Source of the DNA: Hybos culiciformis
Taxonomy: Eukaryota > Arthropoda > Insecta > Diptera > Hybotidae
NCBI GenBank assembly: GCA_964007475.1
Contig: OZ023275.1
Coordinates: forward strand, 4,402,001-4,466,000
Direction of reading: 5' to 3'
DNA: 64,000 nt
Below, in pieces: positions 48,363 to 61,548 of the stretch. Position numbers and translations under genes: made by a program. A model generated the notes under the pieces. It saw nothing but the letters and a program-made list of their open reading frames with translations, did not search any database and was not told the DNA's origin. The first letter of the stretch is position 1; every line of letters begins with the position of its first letter.

Positions 48363-51300
48363 TTATTGTAATTAGGCTTGTTTTTTTTTATTTATTTTAG
48401 TTTAATATTTATTATATTAATGTAAGTAAGTTATAATAAAACTTGTAAAAAGTTATTTATTTATATACATATGTATTATATACAGAAGAAATTTAATTCT
48501 TTGTAGACCCTATATTATATATATATATTTATATAAAAACAAATTTATTTATTCAAAATATATATACATACATACATTAGCACAGTACAATCGAGTAAGT
48601 CTATTTTCTCAGTATAACTAATTGAACATGAGAGTTGGAAACTTTCATGAAGTTAGAAGTTATTAGAACTTATTCGTAGAATTTTTATTCTTTCATTTTT
48701 CTATTTAAAACTTACATTTTTTTTAATTAATTCTGGAAATGCAAATAAATATTAAAAAAAGTAGAAATTGCTTAAATAAACTGAATATCGTTTATTAAAT
48801 GTCTTCGGAAATGTTAAGTTCATGAAACAGTTTAAACTCTTGGTAGGCTACTTTAAAAGAATAATTCAATGATGCAATTTCTCTCGGGATTAATGTCAAC
48901 TATCATAATTTTTTTTTTGAATTAATATTCTAATGTATTACAATTTTAAATTTCCACGAGATTTTTTTTCATTCAAGAAAATTCGAGACTATTTAATTGA
49001 ATAATAATCTCAATGTTTTATCAATTATTTTTTTTTATTTGTCAATTCTTTCTCTATCAATTTGTGAGATTATAAATATTTCTTTTGAATTTAATATTTT
49101 CAATTAAGATTGTAAACGGACATTATGAGCTTAAGCTCTTATAAAATAAATAAATAAAAAGTTATAACTGCCCAAAATTCAATTAAAATTACTACTAGAT
49201 TAAATTCATAAAAATTCAGAAAAAAAAAATTTAAAATACCAATTTACTACGACGAATATAATTAATATTATAAAAAGAAAAATTAAAGAATAATAAAAAT
49301 ATAATTTTTTTTATTCCAGTTCAATAAAGAAACTACAAATCAATTATTAAAAATTTATTACAATTAGACTTTTTGTATAAATTTTATTAAAAGAAAAGAA
49401 ATGAAAATAATTAATATAGATTTGTAAAATTGTTGTAGTTGCGTCTATTAACTTAATAAAATTGTATAATCGAAAAATTCAATAAATTTAAATATTCTAC
49501 TTTTAATTAAATTTTAAGGTATACATTTTTTGATTTATAAATATTTAGCGAACATTGAAAAAAAAAAAACAAAAAAAATGTGTAAAAATTAGAAAAAGTT
49601 ATGAAATGAATATGATTCTAGTAGAATTATATTTTATTTAAGATTAATATTTTTGTTTTAAAAAATTAGATATTTAAAACTTAAAAAACCATAAAATTTT
49701 TATGAAATTTGTGAAACAAAGAAAACTTAAATGTGATATTTTGTTCAATTTGTTTCTCAATAAATTATCTTATGTTTTTTAAACTTTTCAAAGAATGTCT
49801 GAAAGAAGTTCATACGCTGAATAGCTTTATTTAGAAAAAATGAACTTCATAGATTAACTTGGTGGCAATTTTTAAACAACTTTTCGTGGTCGCAATCTAT
49901 TAAATTGCATTAATCAGAGAGACCAAGATTAATAATTTTCTTATAAATTAAAAATAAAATAAAAAATCTGATCTTTTTATACTTAGCAGTTCAAATAATT
50001 TTCATTCTGATTGCACATGTATTTTTGCTTTCTACTCTTAAATTTTTAAGTACTATTTGTGATGTTATGATACAATAATAATGTTAATAATGTGACCACA
50101 TTTATTAAAAGATTATTAAAAAGAAAGTATTATTGTAGAATTTTCAATTTATTAATATTCATTAAAATTTTGTCTTCGTCAGATTTCAGAAATAAAATTC
50201 TATTATAACAAGATATAATGAGAAGCAAATTCCGAATATATATTTTTGACTAGGCAAATAATTAACATTTTTATTACTTTTAAGTTTTAATAAAAAAAAA
50301 ATAAATAAAAATTCATAAGTTTTATGATTTATTTCAGTTGAAATTGATTATATAATAAATGTATTTATGTAAACCAAAATATTTATTCGTAAGTACAATA
50401 TGAGTTTTCCTAACTAATAGTAAAATTCATTCGTAAAATTCCTATATTTAGAATTTTTTATAATAATACTATTTTGATTAAAAAATAAAACAAAAATTAA
50501 ACGAACTTTACGACTGAAATGGTTAATATACCTTCCAAAAAAAAGTAGTGATATTTCAATAATTCAATTCGTTTTTAATTTTCAGTTTTCAATTTCTAAT
50601 TTTAATAAATAATTTTTATTAATCTTGTTCTTAAAAATAAAAATTTAAATATAACAGCGTTTCAAATTTACTATCAATAATTTTTTGACATAAAAATTTG
50701 TTATAAAATATATTACAAATTATGAAATAAATATATTAATATTTAAAAGAAAAATGAGAAAAAATCATGAATTTTTTTAACCTTATTTTCGATCTCAGAC
50801 AAAGATAATGTATAAATTAAATAACACAAAATGTTGTACATTTATTTCTTATTTTTAGATTTTATAACAATAAATTATTGCATAACAATTTTCCAATTAT
50901 TTAAATTCAACATGCTAATAAAAATTGGAATATATTTTTTTAGTGCATGTATTATATTAAAATAAAATAAGCAAAAAAAAAATATGAGTTATGTTAAAAG
51001 TTAGAATTTATAAACATATTTGAATTAACATAATATATAATAATTTTAATGCCAAAAAAACTTTTATGTATGTATAATCATACAACTATGATATTATTTT
51101 TAATTTATTTATTGATTTTTGATCTATTATTTATTTTTTGTTATTCATGAATTATTGTCATTTAGAGATTTTAATATATACATTATCCAATTGTTTAACT
51201 TTTATTAATTTTCTTACCAGAAATTTGTAAATATGTTCCGATATATAGGAAAACTTAATAAATAAATAAAATTATCAGATATAAACTAATGTAAAATAAT

Positions 51301-53088
51301 ATAAAACCAAAGTGCGCATATATGTATAAAGTCGTTTTTTTTTTAACAAATTTTGAATAAAATTGTTTCCATTATACATATTTTATTTATGTCGAATTTG
51401 TTTTTATTATATTCAAAAATAATTTTTATTCTAACAGTTTGTTGATTTTCAAATAAGACCCCTTCGTTTTTTTGGATTAATGAAAGGGGAAATAATAATT
51501 AGTCATAATGGTAATCCATCCCAGTTTTAGAATTTATTAAAAAAATATTCTATTCTTTCAAATAAATAATTTTACTTCCTCAAATTATTCCATTAAAAAC
51601 ATATTCTCTTTTCTTCTGCAATTTTTATCATCTAATTCGTTAGAGCTAAACTAAGAGTCACCAAAAGTATATCTTATGATTTGCTTACAATAAATGATAC
51701 GAGAAAATTATATTAATGGTGACTCCGTTAAAATTAAAAGGAACTTTTCCCAATTGATTGAAATTAATTGATTTTCATACCTACGTTTACTTTTTTTTCA
51801 TCGTTATAAAAGCTTATTGTTATTATTAAAATTAGTGAACTTAAGGTAAATTTATACCAAACGCTTAAGGACTCTTATACTTTATAAAAATTTTGTGAAA
51901 TTAATAATCAGGAGGAATATTTTAAAAGCGGATTATGATTTGATCGAAAATTGATATTTATTAAATTCATTTAATAAACATAACTTAATGATGTAATAAT
52001 TTCGAAAAACGAACTCTCATTTCAAAAAATATTGCAAGTGATTTTGAAAGCTGTATACTCAAATCTCTAATTTTTGTGATTTATCATCTAAGTTATGTTT
52101 ATTCTATTACGAATTAACTAGAATTATTATCCATTCACGGTCAAATTCATAATGTGCACCTAAAACTAACAATTTTTAAAAAATTGTTAAGTGAACGTAT
52201 CAGTTAAAAAATAAAAGATATTGTTGAACTAATAAATTAATGAATTTTTATATTACTATAGAAAAAAAAATTTAATATAATAACAATATTTAACGACAAA
52301 AATGATATTAAAAAAAAAACTTGAATTAAATTATTATGAAATTGCGTTTCAATTTTTCTAAAAAAAAAAAACAATATATACAAAAAATGAAAAAATGAAT
52401 GAAGAAAGAAAAAATAAATATAAAGAAAAATATAAATTTTTATATTTCATTAAATTGTATTTTAGGAAGGAATTTTGCAATGTTTATTAGAAATGTTAGC
52501 GTTGTTTTTTACCATATATGTATATATACCTTTATTTTCAATCTTAAAGTTTAATAAAATTTACTCAATCCAAAATGGTAGCCTTGAAACACAAAAAAAG
52601 CTGAAAAATCCCAATTTTTTAATGGTGGTCTCTAGATGAACTTAACTTCTATTGAATGAAATAAGTTTAATTTTAACCCACTAATAAAAACAAAATAAAC
52701 TAGGTTCCAAAATTATTTCTCTTAAAATTTCATTTAATTTTTTTAAAAGCTTAACCTTTTTTTATTAATTCTCTGAATTAAGTTCAACAAAAAACATGTT
52801 AGATGTCAATTAAAATTTTCCACTATTGATGTATTTCTTATTTAACACCCCGACTATTAAAAACTATATTTTTTTGTTATTAATTACAAAATAATGAAAT
52901 TTTATTTAAAAAAGAAGTTACATAAATTATTTTTTATTAAGATCTCAGTATAAAAAACTACATTTTGTTATAAAAATAAAAAAAAAAACGAAACAATCTT
53001 AATTAAATATTAACAAAAAATTAAGCAAAACTCAAAACTAAATAAAAAATATTATGGCAGCGAGCGTAAATTTAAATGTTAGAAGAGA
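48363..53088. other. A/T-rich intergenic DNA, nothing recognised
   Basis: No open frame of note, no domain, and no repeat ends that I could pair. It spans the gap between the Sxl 3' region (+) and the 3' end of the EGF-repeat gene (-), which are convergent. Confidence 0.5.
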
Positions 53089-56000
53089 TCAATGGTATTT
53101 TGCTACAGGAATCCTTCTTGACTGCCTGCAAGATGTTAATGCATCCCCGTTTGTACCTTGTGGACATTTGCATACAGCCAAATGAGCTTTTGGCTCACAA
53201 GTTGCTCCAGCTCCACATTTCGCAATACAAGGATTCACACATTGATAATTTATACATGCCTTATCATCTTGGCATTCTTCGTTGTTTTGACATTCTCCCT
53301 AAAATTATATATTTTTTAGTTAGTTTTTAACCCTTTTAATTATTTTTTTTTTGTAAATTTTACCTTGACACAATATGTCAATGCATTTCCAGTATGACCC
53401 GGTAGGCAATTACAAACTGGTCTAAAAATAAAAAGAAAATCAATAAATTTTATATGTGAATAAAATTAAAGAAAAGAAGTCTGTTCGGGTTTCTTGTTGC
53501 ACTTAGTATAAATCATAAACCATTTTGATCAATCAGTTTTCTTAAAACTTTTCACGACTAAATAAACAAATACTTTTAATGTGCATTTGATCGGTAAGTT
53601 CTATTTACAATCGCAAATTTAGCTCGGTAAATGGTATATTACATGCGTTAATATACATGTAATTAATTAATTAAGTTAATTTTATTTACATTCTCCGTAT
53701 TAAGTAAATTTTATTTACTTCATTTTGAACTTTTGTTTATTTTTGCATTGCAAATGTATTGATTGCAACTACCTCTCACATGCACATTAAACAGTATACA
53801 AAATATGTTAATAAAATTTGTTATACAGCTCGTTGTGTATATACACAAAAACACATGACACTCGTCAATATTATATCACTCGACCTAACGGTCTCGTGAT
53901 ATAAGTATTGACTCGTGTCTATGTGTTTTTGTGTATACACAACTCGTTGTAATAACAAATTTTCTTAACATGTATTGTAATCCACTATTTGTGTACAAAA
54001 AGGTATTAATTAATTACAGATAAAACACAATGATAACTTGAATTATTACCTTTCTTTGCCAGTATTATCATGACCAGGAATACAGATTGCATTTGTACCA
54101 CATGGGTTTGGTTCACATAGATCCTCTACAAAAAGAAAATTATTTTGAATAATTTAATAATTAATAAATTAAATATTGCAAAAATTACGTTTCGTAAATG
54201 GACGACAACGAACAAATGGATCTCCAGTCATATCTCTTGGACAACTGCAAACTGGAGTTAATCCTCTTAATTTACAATCTGCTCCTACTCCACATGCTCC
54301 ATCACATGTATTTTTGCAAATACCATAAAAACAGGCAGGCTTATTTGATGGGCAATCAACGTCGCCGTAGCATTCTGGGCGACATTCTGTATATGGACTT
54401 CCTATGTAACCCTGAAAATAATTATATATTTTTCTGTAGTAATTAACATTTTATTTCGTTCCCAGTTCGAGCAATAAAAAAGAACTTAAATACAATTTTA
54501 ATAATATTTATCAATTTCATGCCGCCTTTATTCGAAAAGTAACTGATCACTGAACATAGCAGCAACAAGTTCGATACTTGAATTTTTCAACATTTATTTT
54601 ACACAAACATAAATAAGTTTGTTTATGTACGCCAATAAAGTAGCTCTATTAAAGAATCTGTTAAATTGATAATAATTTAATTGACTATTACCTTAGGACA
54701 TTCGCAAATTGCCCGATGATTTTGAACTCGAACACAATTAGCCAAAGTACCGCATTGTTTGCAAGCTTGTACACATTTAAATTCTGAACTGCACATTTCC
54801 TGAGGTCCGCATTCGGAATCTTGTTCACATTCGTGACGGCATCCACTCAATGGATTACCCTAAAAATTATATAGATTGAAATTTAACTTTAGTAAACTTT
54901 CTTCGTTGACACTCTATTTTTCTACAGGCATATTTTTTTTAAGAAAGAAAAGTATCATTAAATTACAAGCAAGATGTCTCAAGCTTCAACAAAGTCGCAT
55001 AGTTTGAATTTGTTAATTATATTTTTAATAAATAAAATAAAACTGATTCATATAATTATTTTATACTAAGTAAAGTATTAGTATAATGTATATTATTTTT
55101 AAAAGTTCACAACTTTTCGCTTACACGAATGTATACAATGAGGTTTCATATATTTGAATTTAAAAATAATAATACACTCTTAATCTTAGCACAAACATTA
55201 AATAAATAACTTCAAAATAATATCTTGATGATACATAAATAATTTATCTATATTATACATTATATATTAAGCTTTACGAATTATTAAGCTTTAGATATTT
55301 TTAACTTACATTAAAACCGTGTAAACAACTACACGTGGGAACACCATTTATGATTTCACATTTTGTATTCACACCACATGGACTTGGACGACATTGTTCC
55401 TCTAAAAATTGTAAATAAAAATATAAATTTATTTAATACTTGTATATACAACATTATTAATCACAAACAGTTTTATTGAAAATTATAATTAAATCAGAAT
55501 TTTTGTTTTTTGTATTTGATTTTTTAATACACATAAATTACATAATTCCAATTGTAAATATTTAATATTTTTGTACAAAATTGTTGACATTATGCGTGGG
55601 TCTGTGATTTTTATAAATTTTATTACCTGATTATTAGCTAATGTTTATTTGTTTAATAACAAAATATTAAAACAATAATTATTATTCTATATATAAGAAT
55701 TGAATAATTATTATTATATTAAAAGAATTATTGTTATTATTATTTTAGGTTTACGCGCTTCGTCTTCCTAATTTGGTAAAGAATTTTTCTCAATGCTATC
55801 TGGTTAAAGTTAAGCAAAAAACAAATTTTGTTTTTTAAGTGGGTTTAGTATATTTTTTTTGCAATCAAGATCAAGGTTTTGTTATATTTAAAATTACTGC
55901 TAAAATGCAATATTTTTGTTTGTTTTTTCAAAGGTGAGGCACCGATTTATTCTAATGAAAATTATAATGAAAATATTTAAACAACCGGACTTAATATAAT

Positions 56001-59000
56001 TATACTTAGTGCATAATCCAAATGCGTTTTAATAAAAAAAAAAAAAAAAAAATGCAAACAAATGCAACAAGTGGGTGTTCAATAAATTACTTTTCCGGAT
56101 TTTCCATAAAAATATGAATTAGATAACAGTTTTTACTTAAATTATTAATTAACATTAGGATAATTTAAATAAAGTTAAGGCATGTATTAGTAATCAATAA
56201 GAGAAATTGTAGACTAGGACAACTAATCTGATATTTTTTCAAAATAATGAATAGATAAAACTTTCGTTTGAGTGCAATGAGTTTAATTTTTTATGTGATA
56301 AAATCTTGTTTTGAATATCCACTAACAGAGCAGCTATAAAATTAATGTATTTATAGCTTATTTTAAAAGTTATAATATCAGCCTGAATCGGTGACGATGA
56401 AACAAAAACTTTTGAAATCACGCTAAGTTGTACACGATACACGATCTATTTTCATAAAATTTAATTTTATTTTTCTTTCAATAAAATATTCAAAGGAACT
56501 GTGATGCAAGCGTATATTTTTAGTGTTTAATGCTAATAAATTGATAGTGCATTTTAAGTAACAAATATTGTTCTACATAGTCAAAATTTAATATGTACCT
56601 GGATCGACTGGTCTGCAATTAAAGTATGGGTCACCTTGGAATCCTCTCGGACAACTGCACACAGCAACATGGTTATTAGGCTGAAAAAAAATTTAAATTA
56701 TTTTTGAAAAATGTTTTACTCAAAAATAAAGGTAGAAATTATTACTTCGCAATTGGCATTAACACCACATGCTCCAGTGCAAGGATTAACGCATCTATTA
56801 TTTCTGCAACTCAAATCTCCACGACATTCAATGTTATCCAAACACTCTCCTCGACTACAATATGTTAGTGGATTTCCACTGTGTCCTGGAGGACAACTAC
56901 AAACCGGTCTGCCGCTACGATCTTGACATATTGCATTTGTACCACATGGACTTCCGCTACATCCACTCTCACCTGTACCCGATGTTTCGATATAATTATG
57001 GATTTAATGGTTAGTTGTTGCACAAGAGTTAAATACAGAAAAAAAAAGAAACAAAGTGCAATGTTAATATATGCACATACATATATACATTATGTACATC
57101 AACCAATTCAAAATTAAAAATATTCAATCTTATAGTCAGTAAGTACTGGTTTGTTTATTAACCATTTTGGTGTACTTTTTCATTAATAGATGAGATCACC
57201 GAAATAGGAACAAAAAAGGAAATTCAATGATATTATTATGAAAACATAAGCAAAAAGAAGTTAAGAAAAATAAAATAAGATGACCAGACGTAAGGTCAGA
57301 TATGACACTGTGAATTAACTTAAAATAAAGCCAGTATATAAACGCACGTCCATGAAAGTTCATTGTGTTTTCCATATTTGGAAACAAAAAAGAGCGATGT
57401 GAATAATAATTATGAGAAAATTATATAAAAAAATGGTATTTTATTAAAATTGATTCTTTAAAAAAAGAAAAAAAGTAAGTTAGTATTTTAATGTACTTCC
57501 GAAAATTTTATATGTTAATAATTAATTATGTCTCGAAAGTTTTATTCTTGGTTTTATTTTGTAACAGTAACATCTGAAGCAATTATGAAATTGAATTGAA
57601 AACTTCATTTGAAGATTGTTGTTTTCGTTTTAACACTAATGCCAAAAGTTAGAAGTAGGTACTTTTGATGTAAATAAGGCAAATAGGTGTACAAAGCTAG
57701 TTTTTGGTTTGCTGATGTATTTTGAATATTAGTAAAAAATGTCAATATATATTTTTAATGAAGTTAAATTTAGAAAAATTTATTAATATTCGAGACTGAT
57801 TTTTATTTAATCTTTGATGCCATTATATAAAATTAACAAAATAGTTCATGAAATGTGAAAATTTTAAGATAATAATGAAAACATGTTTAGCAATATGTTT
57901 AGAAAATACGCCGAATTTATTCATTTATTTTCACTAATGTAAAATATCATAAAAAATTTAAGGTCAAATCTTCGAACTTGTGCCAATTTTATAATCTGTA
58001 ATTGCCACTTAGAATATTTATGTTACAAAGTAAACAGGAAAGCAAAATTATAAGATTAAGGCACATGTACTACAAGTGTAATTATTAAAAATATTTATTG
58101 ATATAATAAGATTTGAATTTCTTTTATTATTTTAATAAAAATTAGAATAAAAAAGATTCGACATGTTATACACATTGACCCGCTGAGGAAAAGTCGTAAG
58201 ACAAAAAAAATGTACTTAGTGAAAAAAAATAAAATTAATTTTCGACGCACTTGTGCATAATAGAAAACATTAAAATATTTTGCAAAATTATTTAGTATTC
58301 AAAAATGGCAATTAAAGATACCATCATATTGTCGGCTAATTCGATAAAAATCATCTTTTGTCACAGTTACTGATCCATCAGGGTGATAATTATAGAGATT
58401 TCGATAGGAGCAATTAACACATCTTTTGCGTTGAACATTCTCTTTTTTATTATCTTTAATATTTTTTTCATCTTTAATTTCCTTATTTTCTTTACCTAAT
58501 GAAAGTGTAGCTAATGTTGATACAATGATCAGCAAAATGAAAAATGAACGTCGATTTGATTGCCAAATCTGAAAATATATTGTTTGTATAAGAAAATAAT
58601 TAAATTTCTAAAAAGTTCAGCAGCGGAGTAAAATATATTAAATAAGTTAAAAATAAAAAAAAAATATGGGAATCTTACAAAACGTTAAAAATGAATAGTA
58701 GTACTACAAGGCCTTTATCTATCTTTGTTTTTACCTTTTTCAAAACATAAAAAAGATAGTAAACAGATTTTCTTGAGATTTGAGGCTTAAGTAGTTAAAG
58801 AATTCAACCTAATCTCTAATCTGTAAGCCTCAAATCTATTTTTTCAGATAATAATTCGAGGAAATCCATTTATTACCCCATCGTCATCTAAAGCTCGATT
58901 TTTTTTTTTCAATTTAATTTTAAATTTTAGTTTTTGAAATAATATACCTAAAATATTTGTTTATTTAGCATTTTAAAACAGCATAACTCAAATTTCAATT

Positions 59001-59810
59001 TTTTCAGGAGAGTGGTTTTGAACTTAAAATTAATATATTAAAAAAATTTATGGACTTTTCTGAATAACTTATTTTGTGAAAAACAGTATGTATTAAGTTT
59101 ACATTTTCACTAAAAGAAAAAAAAATTAAAAATAAATACCGTACTGAGAAGGATTATTACGTTAATAAATTGAAATTGACATATCTCGAGTTATGCTGTT
59201 TTGTATTTTTGCCACAGAAAAATAAATAAAAATAAAATCATGGTTGATATAATAAAGGATACACTGAAGAAAAAATCGTAGAAAAATAGACTCAAATACT
59301 CTTTTCGAATGTCCAAGACTAACATAATAAAAATGCTAAGAGCTTTACTCTAAATTTTTTATTTCGAGGAAGTCTATTAATTATTTAATGCGAATTTCGC
59401 GATTCCAAAATTATCAATAAAAAGAATTCAAGAATAAATAACATATTTTATTAGTAATAAAAAGATTAGGTATATGTGTAATATTTCATTTTATGTACAA
59501 ACAAATTTGGTAAAATCACTTTGATTGAAGAAAGATTTTTTATTGTTTTGGGTTATTCAAATTTTTTTTTTTTTTGCAAATAAACAATCAATTCTCTTTA
59601 ATATTTTATATAAGTATGTATTTAACTATTTTTCTTTATAAGTTCAAATTACATCATTCTGTGTTAAATAAAGTTTTTTTTCAAATATACTTATATATAC
59701 TTTTTTTAAATATAGGCTTTTTTTTTAATATTTTTATTTAACGAACGTCACAGATACTTTACGTTAATTTTAATAATTGTTATTATTTTGTTTCTTTTAA
59801 CACTTACCAT
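53089..59810 (-). CDS. Secreted EGF-repeat, dumpy-like cysteine-rich protein
   Basis: Likely extracellular matrix or cuticle-associated protein; the exact role is unknown. Model: complement(join(53089..53298, 53364..53421, 54050..54125, 54189..54411, 54692..54859, 55310..55401, 56599..56680, 56746..56972, 58322..58568, 59808..59810)), 461 aa, all junctions GT-AG and in phase. A signal peptide (about residues 1-26, core FFILLIIVSTLATLSL) is followed by a Lys/Glu/Asn-rich linker (27-51) and a region with one CVNC pair. From about residue 85 to the end come repeated cysteine modules of the form NPCG.NA.C......VC.C..G..G.P...C, alternating with C....C....C.....C.N.C...CG modules, as in insect dumpy-type EGF/DPY arrays. 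There is no ZP domain or membrane anchor, and it ends shortly after the last module (SRRIPVAKYH). The first exon contributes only the ATG. It is far shorter than true dumpy. Confidence 0.88.
53728..53987. mobile_element. Foldback element, copy 3
   Basis: It lies in an intron of the EGF-repeat gene (between 53421 and 54050). It starts like copy 1 (ACTTTTGTTTATTTTTGCAT, then GCAAATGTATTGATTGCAAC) and ends near AATCCACTA. Its centre pairs GTGTATATACACAAAAACAC with the mirrored GTGTTTTTGTGTATACAC. It has the same ATATCACTCGACC...GGTCTCGTGATAT apex stem as copy 2. This copy therefore links the features of copies 1 and 2 and is the best representative of the family. Confidence 0.8.
56973..58321 (-). 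other. Large intron of the EGF-repeat gene
   Basis: 1.35 kb of A/T-rich intron between the N-terminal exon and the first EGF exon. It contains no EGF-like coding segment that I can see. The short frames here are chance. Confidence 0.6.
58569..59807 (-). other. First intron of the EGF-repeat gene
   Basis: 1.24 kb of A/T-rich DNA. The donor is ATG followed directly by GTAAGTG; the acceptor is TTTTCAG before ATTTGG. No repeats or coding segments are seen. Confidence 0.6.
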
Positions 59811-61362
59811 TATTTTATATTTTTATTTATTTTCAATTTTGTGTTAATATTCCAATTTATTGAAAATTATTTAAATATTAAAAATTATATGATTTTTAAT
59901 TATTAGTAATTTTATTTATATATAAATTAAAATCTTCGCAATAAGAAATAAATAACACGACCGATTGTTTTAAACTTCAATTCTTGACTGAAATTAAAAT
60001 ATCTTATGAAAACTTTATTTATAAGCTCGAAATGAGTAGGTGCGATTTTTTTTGTGTTTTCAAATAAACGTAAAATTAAAAAAATTAAAAACAAATCAAT
60101 TTTTTTTTTTATTTATAAAAAAAAAATTATAAAGAAAATTTCAAATTAAATCTTTTTTTTTTTCTTATAAAGAAATTAGAATTTTTTGAAGAGGAATTTA
60201 ATTTATTCTATGAATTTTTGATCCATTTTTGAAAAAAAAAATACTTTGCACTAAAAAAGAGAGCGTTATTTGATTCCGAGAAAGAATTTGATACTTAATA
60301 AAAAACCAAAACTGGATTTGAGATTAAAAAAAAATTAAATTTAAAACTTTCTAAATAATCTAATTAGTATAGAAGTTCAAATAAAACAATTTAAATATTA
60401 TAAACATTAAACTTTGAGAGAATAAATTTATAAGTTCAAATCTTATTAACTGTCCCAATGTTTAATACGGGCAATGGCCTGAATTCATATTAATTGATAA
60501 GTATTTTTAGATTTAGTGTTCTTAAATTTGCTACGATATAAATTTTTTAGAATTTTTTGAATAAAAAGATTATGACATTACTATAGCTCGATATTTGAGA
60601 GAACCCTCATTATTTGATAATTCAGCATATTATAATATTATTTTATATTTGTTTATAGATTCGAGAATTATCAGTTTTAAGGATTTTATATTTTATTACA
60701 TTTAGAATGATTTTGTATAATTACTAAAATTATTGAATTCACCAAGTTGCCATTAATTTTTTTCAGTATTTGTTTATACACATTTTATTTGTTTCAAACA
60801 GTTTTTTTTTCTTAAGAATCTATTGGTTCAGAATTTGATTCTCGCAAACAATGTTACACATTTTCCTAATAAGGAAAATTACCAATTTTTTATTTAAAAA
60901 TTTTTTTATTGACAAAAAAAAATTTGCCATTGTTTAATGTCATATGTTGAATATTTTGTTTTGTTTGATATCCAAGAAAGGAATTCTTTAAATCTAAACA
61001 AGATGTATGATCATTTAAATTTTCCAAATAAAAATTTTTATTTTAATCATTTTGATATAAATACACATATAATTTCACTTTCTTGTTAAGGTTAAATATA
61101 AGATATAATCATCTAACTTAAGTTATAAAATAAAAATAAAAAATACGTAAATAAAAAAAAAAATACTTCTGCAGAAAGAAACTAACTATTCTGAAATGAA
61201 AAACGACAGAAATTTTTTTTTAATTGTATACTTTCATATCATATTCTACGTATTCTAATATTTTGAGATTTAATTTTGACTTACTTATTTCTTTTTTATT
61301 ACGTATAAAATTATTTTTTGTTCACACTTTGAATTAAATAATTTGGTCCATAATCCTTTTTT
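59811..61362. other. Upstream of the EGF-repeat gene
   Basis: This holds the gene's 5' UTR and promoter on the minus strand, reading leftward. It is A/T-rich throughout and no distinct promoter element is visible. Confidence 0.4.
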
Positions 61363-61548
61363 CAGCCTGAAGCAGTTTTTAAACAAAAGCATCCTTTTAC
61401 AGTATCTAGAAATTATTCTATTGGAACGGCATCCAAAGGTGATTTTTGGATTTTCTATCCAGTTCTTATTTTGTGGGGACCTTCGAGAAACTTTAGGCTT
61501 ATTATCCTCTTATATACCTTGATTGATTTATTTTCTTTAATCTATTGA
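61363..61548 (+). other. Possible isolated exon or coding relic
   Basis: After a good acceptor (TCCTTTTTTCAG) an open frame of 62 codons runs to TGA, starting PEAVFKQKHPFTVSRNYS and including IGTASKGD. Composition is visibly less A/T-rich than the surroundings. There is no ATG at the start; a donor-like GTGATT follows the lysine codon of ASK near 61440. I cannot connect it to another exon or name a domain. It may be an exon of a gene extending beyond the window or a fossil. Confidence 0.2.

Noticed and set aside
53076..57117. Plus-strand ORFs overlapping the EGF exons
   Set aside because: They are antisense shadows of the minus-strand cysteine-rich exons, which join in phase into one protein.
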